NCBI GenBank assembly: GCA_029962745.1
Contig: CM057162.1
Location: 11,440,123-11,504,122 of the forward strand
Origin: Echinometra lucunter
Lineage: Eukaryota > Echinodermata > Echinoidea > Camarodonta > Echinometridae
DNA: 64,000 nucleotides
Direction of reading: 5' to 3'
Part shown: in pieces, positions 27,001 through 36,400 of the stretch
Layout of the letters: every line of letters starts with the position of its first letter
How positions within the stretch are numbered: position 1 is the stretch's first letter
Made by a program: the position numbers and the translations under genes
The notes under the pieces: generated by a model
The model's database searches: none
What the model was told of the DNA's origin: nothing
What the model saw: only the letters and a program-made list of their open reading frames with translations

Positions 27001-30000
27001 CTTTTGCCAACTTCTGGAGATGAATTTTTCTTGAAAGGCACTTTGATGATTTGCCAAAAATTAGTTAAGCAGCATTCTTTATCCAGTAAGTTCAAGTATC
27101 AAACTCATGCCATTCTGAACTTCCAGAAATTCCTGAAATTTTCATGTACATGTGAAAATTTCTAGGTTAAAATTTTATATTTTTTCTCTTCAAAGACTTA
27201 TTGGTCAGTGGTCACTTGTCTTTGAATCCCATTACTAAAGTACACATACTGTATGTGGGATTACTGATATCTGTCTTCGGTAGCTTGACGACACTGTAAT
27301 ATAGAATATTCTAAAACTGAATATCTTCTTTTACTGCCCAAGTACTAGAATTATCTAATTTTTGTATATTCATTTTCATGTAGGAAAATTGATAAGTTTT
27401 AAGTCTTGCTTTTCCTTTAGGGAAATGTTACTCTCTTAGGAAATTTGTATTTTATGTATGTCTATGCAGTTAGCATTGTTGGGAGCTTTGTTACATCACA
27501 GTGCAGTAGAGTATAGTATTCATCTAAATCTTTTAGAGTGCCTTTACAATTTGCTAGAGAGAGCATATGTCATAGGTTGATAGGTGCATTATTTGTTATT
27601 TCTGTTTGGTAGGTGTGTGTATTCAGCCTTGACTTGGCTTGCCCTCTACCGATAGAACAGTGGACCATGGCAGGGACTGCTCTAATCTTAGACCCAGGTA
27701 TGTAGTAGGCTATCAGTCTTTATCTCATTCATTCTATTTTTCATATGATGTATTCCCATTCTCACATGCTTAACCTCATTTCCTGCCGTTGTACTTTCCA
27801 AAATTCATGCATCTGCAGTGCATACAAAAAAGAGTATACCCAACTTTGACATCTTTTAATTAACCCGTTTAGCACGATCTGATTTCAGTGTAACACACAT
27901 TTTTCATAGACCTTAGCCCAAGATGTCTCGGGCGTAGGTTTTTTTTTAATGAGTTGAAAAGTGTTGTGTACATTGTACGTGACCCTGAAATTTATGTCAG
28001 GAAATAAATCTCATGGCCAGGTGAAATTTACCTTTTTAGTTGAAGCTGTCAAAGTTGGGTATAATTTTTTTTTTTATACGCACTGTATAGCTTAAGGTCT
28101 GAAAATTGTTCTTCTCAATGATCGTTTTAAAATATGATTTTTTTTTTGGAATGTTTCTGCTTTGATGATATATTTTTTGGAATAAAAAATTATGAGGAGG
28201 TCCAAGATATCTGGTTCGCTTGTGTCCTTACTCCTAATTGTGAACAAGTGCAGTGGAATAAGAAGAAAAATAACAGCAGTATCATTTGATGCTTGATTTG
28301 GAAATATGTAATGTTATAAACATTGTAGTCTTCTTGATTTTAAAAAAACCTGAAATTGTGACATTGTCAATGCATGAGACAAAAGGAACTGTGGACCGTC
28401 CTCAAACAAATTAACATCTAGCCAAGACTGCAAGTAATATTTCTCTCTATGATTTCACACATAAATTCTGTTTGATTTGCAGAGTTTAAGTCATTGTGTA
28501 TGTATATATGTTTAGAATACTACATGTATTTTAGCTTATTGGTGATATGTGTGATTGTATGAAAGTACCTTATATCTTATTTTTTTGTACATGTTTTTTT
28601 TTTCTTTTAATTTACAGAAGCACCAGAAAATGGAGCCAGGAAATGGCCACAGCCCTCCATGCAGCACTCAGTAAGGACCATTGAAGAAGCAGCGGCAAAG
28701 CAGAGTGAAGAAGGAACAAGTGAAAGGGGACCACCATCCCAGGCCTCTCGTCGCTCCATTGGGAGCAAACCAGGTAGTGCCACTGTGTCACGGCATTCTG
28801 CGATGAGCCGCCCATCCAATAGCAGGCAGTCAGTGAGGTCTGATAAGAAGGTGACCATTGAGGAGAAGGATGAAGAGGAAGAGAAGAAGCAGGACATGGT
28901 CCTGGAAGAAGAAGAGGAGGAGGAACAGGAGCAGCATGCGAATGATGCCTTTGAGTTGGAGGAGGACGTCGAGTTGATGCTGACTGCAAGGTCCCAGGAG
29001 CAGGACAGGCGGCGACACCTCAAGTCTACCTTTGACTACCGGAACCTCTCTGATACTCTCAATGAGAACAAGAATGCAGATCCTGATGAACAGGATGAAC
29101 TGGACAAGGAGAATGCTGATGATGATGCTGGTGGTGAGGCAGATTATGAGGATGATTATGATGGGGCAAGTGAGAGGTCATCCACAAGGAGTTCTCGTCA
29201 CTCATCGAGGGCTTCTAGTGCCTCTGCGAAGGATGAAGATGTTAGGAAGTACTCAGATGAGGAGGAAGATAGGAAGTACTCCGGTGATGAAGCGGAAGAA
29301 AAGAAGGAGCCAAAGCAGGATGAAGAAGACTTCTTTGATACAGCTTCTCACAAGAGTGCACAGTCAAGACACAGCACCAGATCTCAGAGAAGCACCACTT
29401 CAGATCATAAGAACAGGTCTGATGGTGAAGCAAGGAACTCTCCGTATGGGAGCCTCAATGGATCTAGGAAAAGTGTGAAACCCAAGGAAGATACCACTGG
29501 CTCAAGGACAAGCCTTCAATCTAAGAAGTCTTTCAAGAAGGATGATGAAACAACCTCAAGGAAAAGCTTCAAGGCTGCTGAAGATGTGTATGCTTTGGAC
29601 AAAGGGTCAAAGAGAACTGGAAGCGGGGGATCCAGGAAGAGCCTGCCTAAGACCAGCAAAGATCGGGCATCATTGGCAGAGTCAAGCAGGTCGGAGGGAA
29701 GAGGTACACCCGATGGAAATAACAGCCCTAACCACAGCAAGGAACTCCAACCGAGACCTCCAAGCAGTGGCTCCAGGAGATCTGGACGCCCTGGAAGTAA
29801 CAACTCCAGGAGATCTGTACGGTCAGCTGGATCTGTTAAGTCTGATAGGAGTGAAGATGAGGAGAGGGACAAGTTTCCTTCGAATGGAGAGAAAGAACAT
29901 CATGGATCTAAAGAGTCTCTGAATTTCTTTGAGCAAGCAATCGAAGCAATTCGCGGTGATGGGAGCAGTGAGGATGAGGGCAAGACGAGATCTAAGGATG

Positions 30001-30119
30001 TGAAGTCTGCTTCCAGCCATGGCAGAGTCAGTAGCCAGGGCAGGGCGAGTAGAGGATTAGCGGCGAGTAGAGCTTCAGATCAGAGGAGTGTCTTCAACAA
30101 AGATGATCCTAATTATTAG
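63..30119 (+). CDS. DNHD1: Dynein heavy chain domain-containing protein, DNHD1-like (3' part, 23 exons)
   Basis: C-terminal half of a dynein-heavy-chain-like protein; the 5' part is outside the window. Exons: 63-282, 726-1052, 1454-1669, 2823-2973, 8795-8943, 10409-10665, 11110-11445, 12530-12674, 13463-13646, 15437-15546, 18402-18632, 18970-19295, 19555-19735, 20138-20350, 21060-21337, 21851-22104, 22683-22971, 23683-23884, 24683-24885, 25423-25562, 26521-26728, 27613-27697, 28618-30119. Every junction is AG..GT and the phases agree across all 23 (6207 nt, 2068 residues plus TAG). Order: end of the stalk (LPQREFAISGAIAM), AAA5 (to about residue 552), AAA6 (about 600-1190), dynein C-terminal domain (about 1190-1470), disordered tail. 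AAA5/AAA6 carry no Walker A motif, as is normal for these modules. The first exon could instead begin at 70. DNHD1 is preferred over an ordinary axonemal dynein because of the divergence, inserts and extra tail; the known family role is in sperm flagella. The symbol is an inference. Confidence 0.75.
1670..2700 (+). repeat. Degenerate tandem repeat in a DNHD1-like intron
   Basis: The block 'ggctgtgttcacatctac..tagatct' recurs about six times from just after the exon end at 1669. The clearest pair is 2330-2460 and 2500-2640, where 'ggctgtgggacctgcataa' and 'attccatatgtccattta' both return in the same order about 160-175 bases apart. Confidence 0.7.
4725..4868 (+). repeat. Minisatellite of 'ttggttgtgggta' units
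   Basis: At least six irregular copies of a GGTTGTGGGTA core separated by variable AT-rich spacers. It produces an open frame on the minus strand that is only a by-product of the repeat. Confidence 0.6.
5363..5617. mobile_element. MITE-like element with ~24-bp terminal inverted repeats
   Basis: Left end 'tgtgacctgc..gaaaccacc' and right end 'ggtggttt..gcaggtcaca' are inverted repeats over about 24 bases with three mismatches. The element is 255 bp, has no coding capacity and sits inside the long intron. Confidence 0.7.
7426..7791 (+). mobile_element. tRNA-derived SINE, family A, copy 1
   Basis: Begins with a tRNA-like head (A-box-like 'tggctcagttagtaaagc', B-box-like 'gggtttgaatgta') and continues with a tRNA-unrelated body that returns almost entire at 11698-12058: 'catgcccctcccctgtttcat', 'ggataagatgtcaaatg', 'gaggagagtcaccacctt'. 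The body is interrupted here by a poly-G tract (7670-7684). Confidence 0.8.
8988..9090 (+). pseudogene. Decayed copy of DNHD1-like exon 8795-8943
   Basis: About 190 bases after the start of the real exon, 'aaggctattctttgagg' repeats exon text 'aaggctattcttggagg', followed by 'ctcttgataataaac' for 'ctcttgatgatgaac' and 'cagactgttagcctccatgt' for 'tagactgtgtagattccatgt'. Indels and a TGA stop make the copy non-coding, and it has no usable donor. Confidence 0.75.
9557..10329. mobile_element. Putative 770-bp element with inverted termini
   Basis: Left end 'ttaaccctatatagcc..tagcccggggggctt..ggcccctcc' is mirrored at the right by 'ggtggggctagaaaagccc..ccccgggctagataggttaa'. The interior is AT-rich and holds a 66-codon open frame (10120-10320) without recognised homology. 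It ends about 80 bases before the exon at 10409. Confidence 0.55.
11457..11607. mobile_element. MITE, GGGCCC..AACTTGTTATC family, copy 1
   Basis: Termini 'gggccccatttcttgaaac' and 'gttttatgaaacggaggccc' are inverted repeats that continue inward as 'ttatcagtaacaac' / 'gttattgataac'. It begins 12 bases after the donor of the exon ending at 11445. A second copy in opposite orientation is at 23947-24095. Confidence 0.75.
11698..12058 (+). mobile_element. tRNA-derived SINE, family A, copy 2
   Basis: Head 'ttggctcagtcagtaatgcg' and B box 'ggttcgattcc' are better preserved than in the copy at 7426-7791; the body matches it along its length. It lies in the intron after the exon ending at 11445. Confidence 0.8.
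12712..13130 (+). repeat. GA-rich simple repeat with an internal tandem duplication
   Basis: Mostly (GA)n and GACA units. Within it a segment starting 'gaacacag' (12860 and 12993) and passing through 'gataaattgc', 'agtatatgagtacagaaag' and 'cagagagggtgagag' is duplicated with a period of about 133 bases. The long minus-strand Ser/Leu-rich open frames here are repeat artefacts. Confidence 0.85.
14346..14510 (+). repeat. Dispersed 'tataaagaccacc' repeat, copy 1 (diverged)
   Basis: 'ctcaaacctgcttattgacc', 'cacctgtatag' and 'gctcataaagaccac' match the family seen at 14845-15050, 31101-31316 and 63327-63497. Confidence 0.5.
14845..15050 (+). repeat. Dispersed 'tataaagaccacc' repeat, copy 2
   Basis: 'gtgaaacctgtatatgaag', 'cacccaagggagacaagaaa', 'ctttatgagcaggtgg' and 'gtttcaatggga' are shared with the copy at 63327-63497. 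No protein is encoded; it looks like a non-autonomous element. Confidence 0.65.
15547..18401 (+). other. Intron (2.9 kb) of the DNHD1-like gene
   Basis: Apart from the pogo/Tigger-type element at 17388-17706 this is AT-rich unique-looking sequence without exon signals that fit the flanking phases. Confidence 0.6.
17388..17706. mobile_element. Tc1/mariner-superfamily MITE (pogo/Tigger-like ends)
   Basis: Left terminus 'cagtggaaccctgttataa' and right terminus 'ttataatgaggttccactg' are inverted repeats with CAGTGGAACC ends, the form known for pogo/Tigger elements. It is flanked on both sides by TA (17386-17387, 17707-17708), the expected target-site duplication. At 319 bp it has no transposase. 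Confidence 0.85.
20360..20788 (+). repeat. GTAGTG/GTATTG trinucleotide-type repeat
   Basis: About 430 bases of interrupted GTx triplets (gtagtg, gtattg, gtggta), starting within ten bases of the donor at 20351. Open in several frames only because of its composition. Confidence 0.9.
23947..24095. mobile_element. MITE, GGGCCC..AACTTGTTATC family, copy 2
   Basis: 'ggcccccgtttcataaaac' and 'gttctatgaaacagggccc' form the termini; the interior shares 'gattggctgagagcac' (inverse 'ctcagccaatcag') with the copy at 11457-11607, so the two lie in opposite orientations. It sits between the exon ending at 23884 and that exon's decayed copy at 24096. Confidence 0.8.
24096..24136 (+). pseudogene. Decayed copy of part of DNHD1-like exon 23683-23884
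   Basis: 'ggtatgccatgaaacc..tatcaaacatctagacat' matches exon text 'agtacgccatgaagcc..atcagacacctagccat' over about 38 bases with roughly eight differences. It starts immediately after the MITE at 23947-24095. Confidence 0.6.
24305..24385. repeat. Short palindromic repeat 'ttaaccc..gggaacc..ggtccctgta..gggttaa' (best copy)
   Basis: Ends in inverted 'cttaacctgttggc' and 'gccaaagggttaag'; core 'gggaaccaggtggtccctgt'. Related copies lie at about 2198-2259, 4372-4452 and 57038-57090. Confidence 0.65.
26904..27010 (+). pseudogene. Decayed copy of the end of DNHD1-like exon 26521-26728 and its intron start
   Basis: 'gggtgtctacat' and 'aatcagtccagacag' repeat the exon end, and the similarity continues past the splice point ('gtttc..cctaatccctgtaa' versus 'gtttc..tctgatccttgtaa', then 'cttt.atggct'). 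The donor GTGGGT has become TTGCAG, so the copy cannot be spliced in the same way. Confidence 0.75.
27816..28085. mobile_element. MITE with 'cagtgcatac..tataccc aactttgaca' inverted termini
   Basis: The left 37 bases (ending 'tacccaactttgaca') are mirrored at the right ('tgtcaaagttgggta..atacgcactg'), separated by about 190 bases of non-coding sequence. The CAGTG ends suggest a Tc1/mariner-type origin; the right end is followed by TA. Confidence 0.75.
28618..30119 (+). CDS. Last exon of the DNHD1-like gene: 500-residue disordered Ser/Arg/Glu tail
   Basis: One 1502-nt exon, entered through a T-rich acceptor ending TTACAG, reads to a TAG at 30117-30119. It encodes about 500 residues of low complexity: an acidic EEEEEEEQEQ stretch, then repeated Ser-Arg patches (SRHSS, SRKS, SRRSG, SRRSVRS) alternating with Asp/Glu blocks (DDDAGGEADYEDDYDGASE). 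No globular domain or membrane segment is seen. The many RxxS and SxxE/D contexts make it a plausible phosphorylated linker or binding tail; this is inference. It lies beyond the normal end of a dynein heavy chain. Confidence 0.85.
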
Positions 30120-30164
30120 CATTAAGACTCGGCATGGACAACATGAACTTGCTTGTGACTATGT

Positions 30165-30170
30165 AATAAA
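30165..30170 (+). terminator. Polyadenylation signal of the DNHD1-like gene
   Basis: Canonical AATAAA 46 bases after the stop codon of the + strand gene. No closer hexamer is seen; later AT-rich sequence could hold alternative sites. Confidence 0.5.
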
Positions 30171-31100
30171 ATATATAATCTATGTATACTGAAACATTTA
30201 AATGAGACATATTGAATAGACAAGCCTATGCTTTGAAGCAAGATCTGCTACAACCAGATACGCTACACCCTGTACATGAGAAGAGTCTATATAAAATCTT
30301 TTGAAGATTGCAGTAGTTTGTGGTTGCTGGGTTCTTTTTAAAAGTGTTTATATATATGATTATTTTGTTTATTGAGGACTCTCTTTTGAATGAATTATCA
30401 AATAGGGATATGTTTTTGAAGGAGAAATCCCTTCCAATACAGGATGTAGTCTTGTTTGAAAATATTTGTATAAATGTAAATGTTTATAGATCACATCATG
30501 ACATTCCCAAAAAATGTTAATGAATGCATTCTGTGTAATTCATAACACTTTCAGAAGTATGTTTATTAAATCTGAAGTTTTGCAGATGATATTTTGTAAA
30601 GTGTATGATATTTTATGTATTTAGTTTATTACATGCCTTTTTTCTTTCAGATGTAAAGTACTCACTTTGTAAAGAGTTATTTTTATTTTGTAAAATATCT
30701 ACCAATGGAATGTGTACTTGGAAAGTGATTATCAAATGAAATTATTATGTGAATGAATGGCTTATGAATTACCTTGACACATTTGTCTGTTTTTACATTC
30801 CGTCCTTCCATCCATTCTGTATTATTATTAACCATTGATATTCTCTCAACCCAGATAAAACCGTCTTATGGTCCTATGCATTATTTCTTCAGGCATCCCA
30901 GATCACTGTATGCAATCCAGTCTTGCTACCACAGGTCTGGCGCCATCTTGTGTCCACTTTGGGGGATTCCCCTTGTGAATTCTGCCCTGAAAATAGTCTT
31001 AAAAACTTTTTACACATATGTGATATACTGCTGTCATATGAAATACTATGGAAGTTACTGTATATGTCAATTAATGAGAAAATAGGTATTATACATATAC

Positions 31101-31316
31101 AGTGAAATCTATCTATAGTGGCCACCACCCAAGGGTAACAAACAAAATATGACCTTTATAGACAGGTGTCTGTTCTAGGCAGGTGTCTGTTCTAGGCAGG
31201 TGTCTGTTCTAGACAGGTTCTTGTATACATATATGTTATTCATGTCCATGGGAATCAATTTTAGTGGGCTCTTTTGGGAGGTGGCTGCTATAGAGAGTTG
31301 GCCACTAATAGGCTGT
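31101..31316 (+). repeat. Dispersed 'tataaagaccacc' repeat, copy 3, with an internal 18-bp triplication
   Basis: Family landmarks 'cagtgaaatctatctatag', 'caccacccaaggg' and 'ggctgctatagagag' are present. Inside, 'caggtgtctgttctagg' occurs three times in a row at about 31162-31216. Confidence 0.65.
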
Positions 31317-31729
31317 TCCAAGAAGTTGCAATCGATTGCTAATAATTGCTAATTTTGTAACAACCATTCTGATTGGCTCAGGGTCTGCCCTTTTAGGAAG
31401 ACATGCATGCAACAATGATTTTGATTGGCCAGTGACAATCAGTTGCAACTTGCAATTCTTTCCCTTTACTTTTATTGGCAATTTTTTTTTTTTTTTTTTT
31501 TTGTAATTCGTGATGCACGTTACCAAAGCTGAGAGCCATAAAGGGGTTAATCCAGCCCAGTTTAGAAGCACGTAAATCGTAATGCCCTTCTGTTTGAATC
31601 GATATTATTCTGAATAAGCCGTCCATTGTGATTTGCTGTGAAATTGATTTGAATGAACAAAGATATTTATCTGTTAATAAAATGTTTACCAAACTACATT
31701 GCATTAGTCGAATCAATATTTTGTATCTT

Positions 31730-31786
<57 letters not shown>

Positions 31787-31895
31787 CACTCAAACTCGTA
31801 TTTAGGGGCATGTGGTTGGTGGATGGGAGGGGGGGGGTCACAGTGGTCCAAATAATTCATGTCCACCCCTTGCATGTGAGACATTCTTGCCCAAG

Positions 31896-31935
<40 letters not shown>

Positions 31936-32673
31936 AAACAAAAAACAAAACAAAACAAAAACAACAATTGAAACCAATTGAACACCCAATGAATTTCAAT
32001 ACCAATGGGTCTTGATAGGTTTCAATTGGTCGAAATTAGATTCCGGTTGACGTCCTATTCCTACCAGCCATGGGGTCAATTGGTCCTAATTGGTCCAATG
32101 GGATTTTATTGGGACAGTTGGTTTCAATTCCAATTGGTACCAACTGTCTAAGGAACAAAATATTCAGAAAAATAAAAATCGGAAGTGTGGAAAATAGGGA
32201 AACATATTTTGAAATAACAGTGGTGTTAAAATTAGTTCCTGACTTGAAAAGGGGGAAAGCGATGTATTTTTTGCCAATTTTCTTCATGAAAATAAACTGA
32301 AAATAGTCAACATTCCCGTGGGGAAATAGGGGGAAAATAATGGGAAAATAGGGAAAAATATATTTCTGTGACATTAAAAAGTAATAGGGTATGCAGCAGT
32401 TTCAGACTGTTTTAGTTTATAACAGCCCTTTTCGAACTTATTCGAAGTGTACTTGTATAAAAGCAACAAGCTATCAATGCACCTGCTAAAAGCAGCTAAG
32501 AATAATTTATTTCAAGAGGCAAAATGTGAATTACGTACGTAAGTTATTACGAGGTCGCAGTGGGTAAACATATAGCTTGCAAACCTAACAACACATATGC
32601 AATTCATATTCTATTTGTTCTTAACAGGTGGTGTATTCATCAGCTCAGTGTTTCGTCATTGCTCGTAGAGTTT

Positions 32674-32917
32674 CGATGATGGACAAAGAAAGCGGACAAA
32701 ATAAACAACATCTCATTCTACCCATCACAATGGTTCTGTAGTCAAAAGAACATCCCTTCACTGCTATTATCTGAAATATGTGGAACAGGTGTGACATGCA
32801 TATTCACCTCGAATTAAACACAAAAGCTGTGAAGGGATGTTCTTTTGACTACCAGAACCATTGTGAAGGGTAGAATGAGGGGTTGTTTATTTTTTGCACT
32901 TTCTTTGTCCGTCATGT
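32674..32917. mobile_element. Inverted repeat with ~90-bp arms (foldback element)
   Basis: Arms 32674-32764 and 32826-32917 are near-perfect reverse complements (for example 'caatggttctg.agtcaaaa' and its mirror), with a spacer of about 60 bases. No coding capacity. Confidence 0.8.
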
Positions 32918-33336
32918 TCATAGTGATAGCTTATACCCTCCGGCTAACTGCTTTTGGCGCTCGGATTTTTTCCTTCTCGATATCGCCCAGTTGATATACG
33001 AACAAAACGAACATGATTTTATTCAAATAAGTTGAATTTGGCCAATATCAGTCTTGACGAAAGGCTAACATTGCAAAATATCGTGATTTGAAAAAAATTA
33101 CTGATTTTTCATATGTGCCTTTTATTGACATTGCTCAGCTTGGACCTGGAAACGCCTGTACTACAAGGAGACAACCAATGAAATATTTGAAGAGACCTAT
33201 ACAACGAGATGTCCCTAGTAATTTCTCGGCCACACGGAATCTGATAATCCTTGCCGAAAATTTGGATCTTATCTCTGGATTTATCATAGCTGCAGTGGAC
33301 CTATTTTCTTCGAGGAGGAATTTAGGAGAAAGCAAA

Positions 33337-33445
33337 ATGGCAAGGAGAGACAGAGCAGACGAATCGCGGTTAAGAAGAACGCTACAGATTTGTATATTAG
33401 TCGCAATATGCGTTTGGATGACAGAATCTGCAGAAGTAGGAATAA
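33337..33445 (+). CDS. Signal-peptide exon of the receptor-like gene
   Basis: 36 codons plus one base, then donor GTAAGT. Basic N-terminus, hydrophobic core ICILVAICVWM and a plausible cleavage site after TESA. It is separated by a 6-kb intron from the first domain exon. Confidence 0.7.
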
Positions 33446-36400
33446 GTAAGTACACTGTCTGATGCATTACCTCTGTAACACAGGAACCTTTTCTGCTATT
33501 TTTCGTGGGGTATTGAAATCCCGATTTGGTTATCCCCGTTTAAAATGTTCCCTTTCTCAGCGCCTTGCAGCATGAGGTCATACAGCAATGTATGAGTTTC
33601 GCGAAATAAGTTCATCAGGGTGGTCAGTTAAATAAGTATTACATGTGCAAGTTCTTTATAGACATCCAGAATTTTATTTACCTAGCTGTGACAGTTTCGA
33701 CGGTGACAACCCGAAGGCCCGCGAGGCCGAGAATGAAAAATTGTAATCTATAATATCACACCGCTCTGATCAATTCCTGTGCCAAAAGGAAGTTTAATAA
33801 GTATTAAAGGGCAGCGAATGTTTTTCATTGAAGGTGTGGAACATCCGGAAACGAGGACTAAACATGCTAAAGGAGACGCAATTATTTCATATACCGATAG
33901 CGCATTATTTGTGATGAAGGCAAGTACGATACGAGAAAAGCCAGTCTCGCGGGCCTTCGGTCAAGTGGGCGGACCCCGTTTCGACGACGGGCTGTCATCT
34001 TCTTCAGACGGCGGCTAATTGGCGAATGATGATTTTGGCGCCAATTAGTAATCGCCCAGGTGTGAAGCTCGGGTGATAGCGCCATCGTAGATATCAGACG
34101 GTTGATACTTTGATATGACCAACAAATCAGCAATAACAGATCACGTGGCAAAAGAAAACCATGTCATCAACTGGGAGGGGACACGATTAGTAGCGATGGA
34201 TCGAGAGCCAGGACCTCAGCAGACGAATTAGAGAGTCCATCTGGATTAAGAGAACCCCCCCCCCCCCCCCAATATGAACCGGGATGGGGGGGGGGGGCAT
34301 ATCTACAACAATCAACAACAATTAAGTATTCCTTAATGAGCAATACAACATCCTACGTAGGGATCGCCCAAAGGACCCATACATGCCATAGGGAGGAGTA
34401 TATTCCCTCGAAGACTGACTTGATTGCTACAAGAGCGGAAGAATTGGAGACCGTGATGTCGCATTGGAATGGCATGAAGCAAAGCAGTTCATGTTTCAGC
34501 TTATTACCGACCACATAAAGTGATGAAGCCAACCTTGCTGAGCTGCAACGGTCCTCGCCAAGGTTTGGCATCTGAAAAATGCTTGCAGGAAATTTCAATC
34601 TACCTGGATGGAAGTAGCATGACCCTCGAGTTGATTCTTGTGATCACTTTGCCCTTCCTCATCAGTTTGGAAAATTGTAAATGATCACGGTTTTATACCC
34701 AACTTGTAAACGAGCCTACTCGACAAGCGAATACTCTTGATTTGATACTTGGAGCAGCAGTCCATCCTTGGTCAACTTTGGGAAGGTGGTACCTGGCATC
34801 TCCGATCAAATCTGTGCAGTCGTTGATAAGACATGCCCCCCCCCCCCCCCCCCACTTAAAAACCAGCATATAAAGAGGAAAATTCCTGTTTACAAGAATG
34901 GAGAAGAATGGAGATATGTAAAGATCCTGGAAATTACCACCCAAGCTCTCTCACATGCATCATATGAAAATTAATGGTGCACATAGTATACTGCAAGCAA
35001 CATCATGGGCCATGTGTAGAAACAACATCCTCTACCCACTTCAACATGGCTTTCAGACCAAGAAATCATGGGAACTCCAGCTAACAGGCTTCATCGCCGA
35101 CCTCCTGATCAGCAACATATTCGTCTAAAACTATTCAATTTCGAACTTATAATTATTCATTTCGCTCCAACCAAAATCTAGATCTCCATAAACCTAAGTC
35201 CAATAATAATTTTAAAAGAGCATTTTTACAGTGGGATGAAAGCATATAACAAATTATCTACAGACATCCTGAATTCATCTTCACTGGGACCCTTCCATAC
35301 CCTGCTAAATAATCATTTTGTTAATACATTTTCTGATAGTTGAATACCTGCACATATCTATTTCCCCTTAAGTTTTGTGTATCTTTTTATGTTTTGTTTT
35401 GTTTATGTTTATGTTTTTGCTGTTTTAAGTGGTATTTTGTGTTTTAAATTTTGATTTTTATTGAGGACCCCAAGGAAGAATTTATGTTACTGTGGTGTGA
35501 GAGCCCACAACATGGACTAGCTATGAAGCTTTCTCTCTCGCAAGCAACAAGTTGGACATACCTCAACTATGGTATATGTCCAGTCAGGCTTGCCTCAGGG
35601 GTCCGTAATCGGACCTTGCCTCTTCTAATTGTACACCGTTGACTTGCCTAACCAACTATCAACAAAAGTCAGACACTTCGCTGATGACACAGCACTGTTG
35701 TGCACCAAACCATCCAATCCCCTCCGGATGCGGAACTACTATACATGTAACAAGATAATTATGTAACAGCTCTGTAGGTGGTCAAGCAAGTGGATGATGT
35801 CACTCAATCCGAAGAAATGCCATGTAGTATCCAGATAAACGACGAAGCATATCCATCAGTATTCTGCCAATGGAAATATCTTGGAGTCTTTGCCAGCTGC
35901 CATATACCTTGGCATTACTCTTACTTCTGACCTCAGTTGGACACAACATTTATCCACCACCTACAAGAAAGCTAACAAAATTTGTGTACAAAATTAATAT
36001 ATTCCAATATCCTTAACACTATGGAACAAAACGCCTCTCCTGTTTGATTGCAAGGCTCATGAAATAGAGAAAATGAGTGTTTTAAAAAAAAATTTAAAGT
36101 AGAGCAACGACTGGCTCTTTGTTGAAATTCTATAAACTAAGAGTTGTTACAATATACGTGTATTTTGCTTCCAGTGTGCTGTGTTCAAATCGCAGCACGT
36201 ACATTGCATGGCGGCTATGGAAAGGCTTTGCACAAGCAACATCTCTGCTATTATGATAGGAAGTGTAGGCCCCTACAATGATTTGTGAGAAGAGGTTTTC
36301 TTCTGTGATGATACTTTTGCAGCCTCACCTCTCCCCCTGCTGCTTTGAACATCATCATGATCATTTCTATCTATTTATGTTGATATTTGTGCAAAGATTT

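Larger units (their letters stand above)
30171..33336. other. Intergenic region between the DNHD1-like gene and the receptor gene
   Basis: No gene is seen. It holds the dispersed repeat at 31101-31316, a weak inverted-repeat remnant at about 31310-31500, (TA)n at 31728-31783, a C14-A10 run at about 31898-31921, a cluster of CAATTGG/CCAATGGG motifs at 31965-32145 and an inverted repeat at 32674-32917. The promoter of the receptor gene should lie in the last few hundred bases, but no TATA box or initiator can be assigned. Confidence 0.6.
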
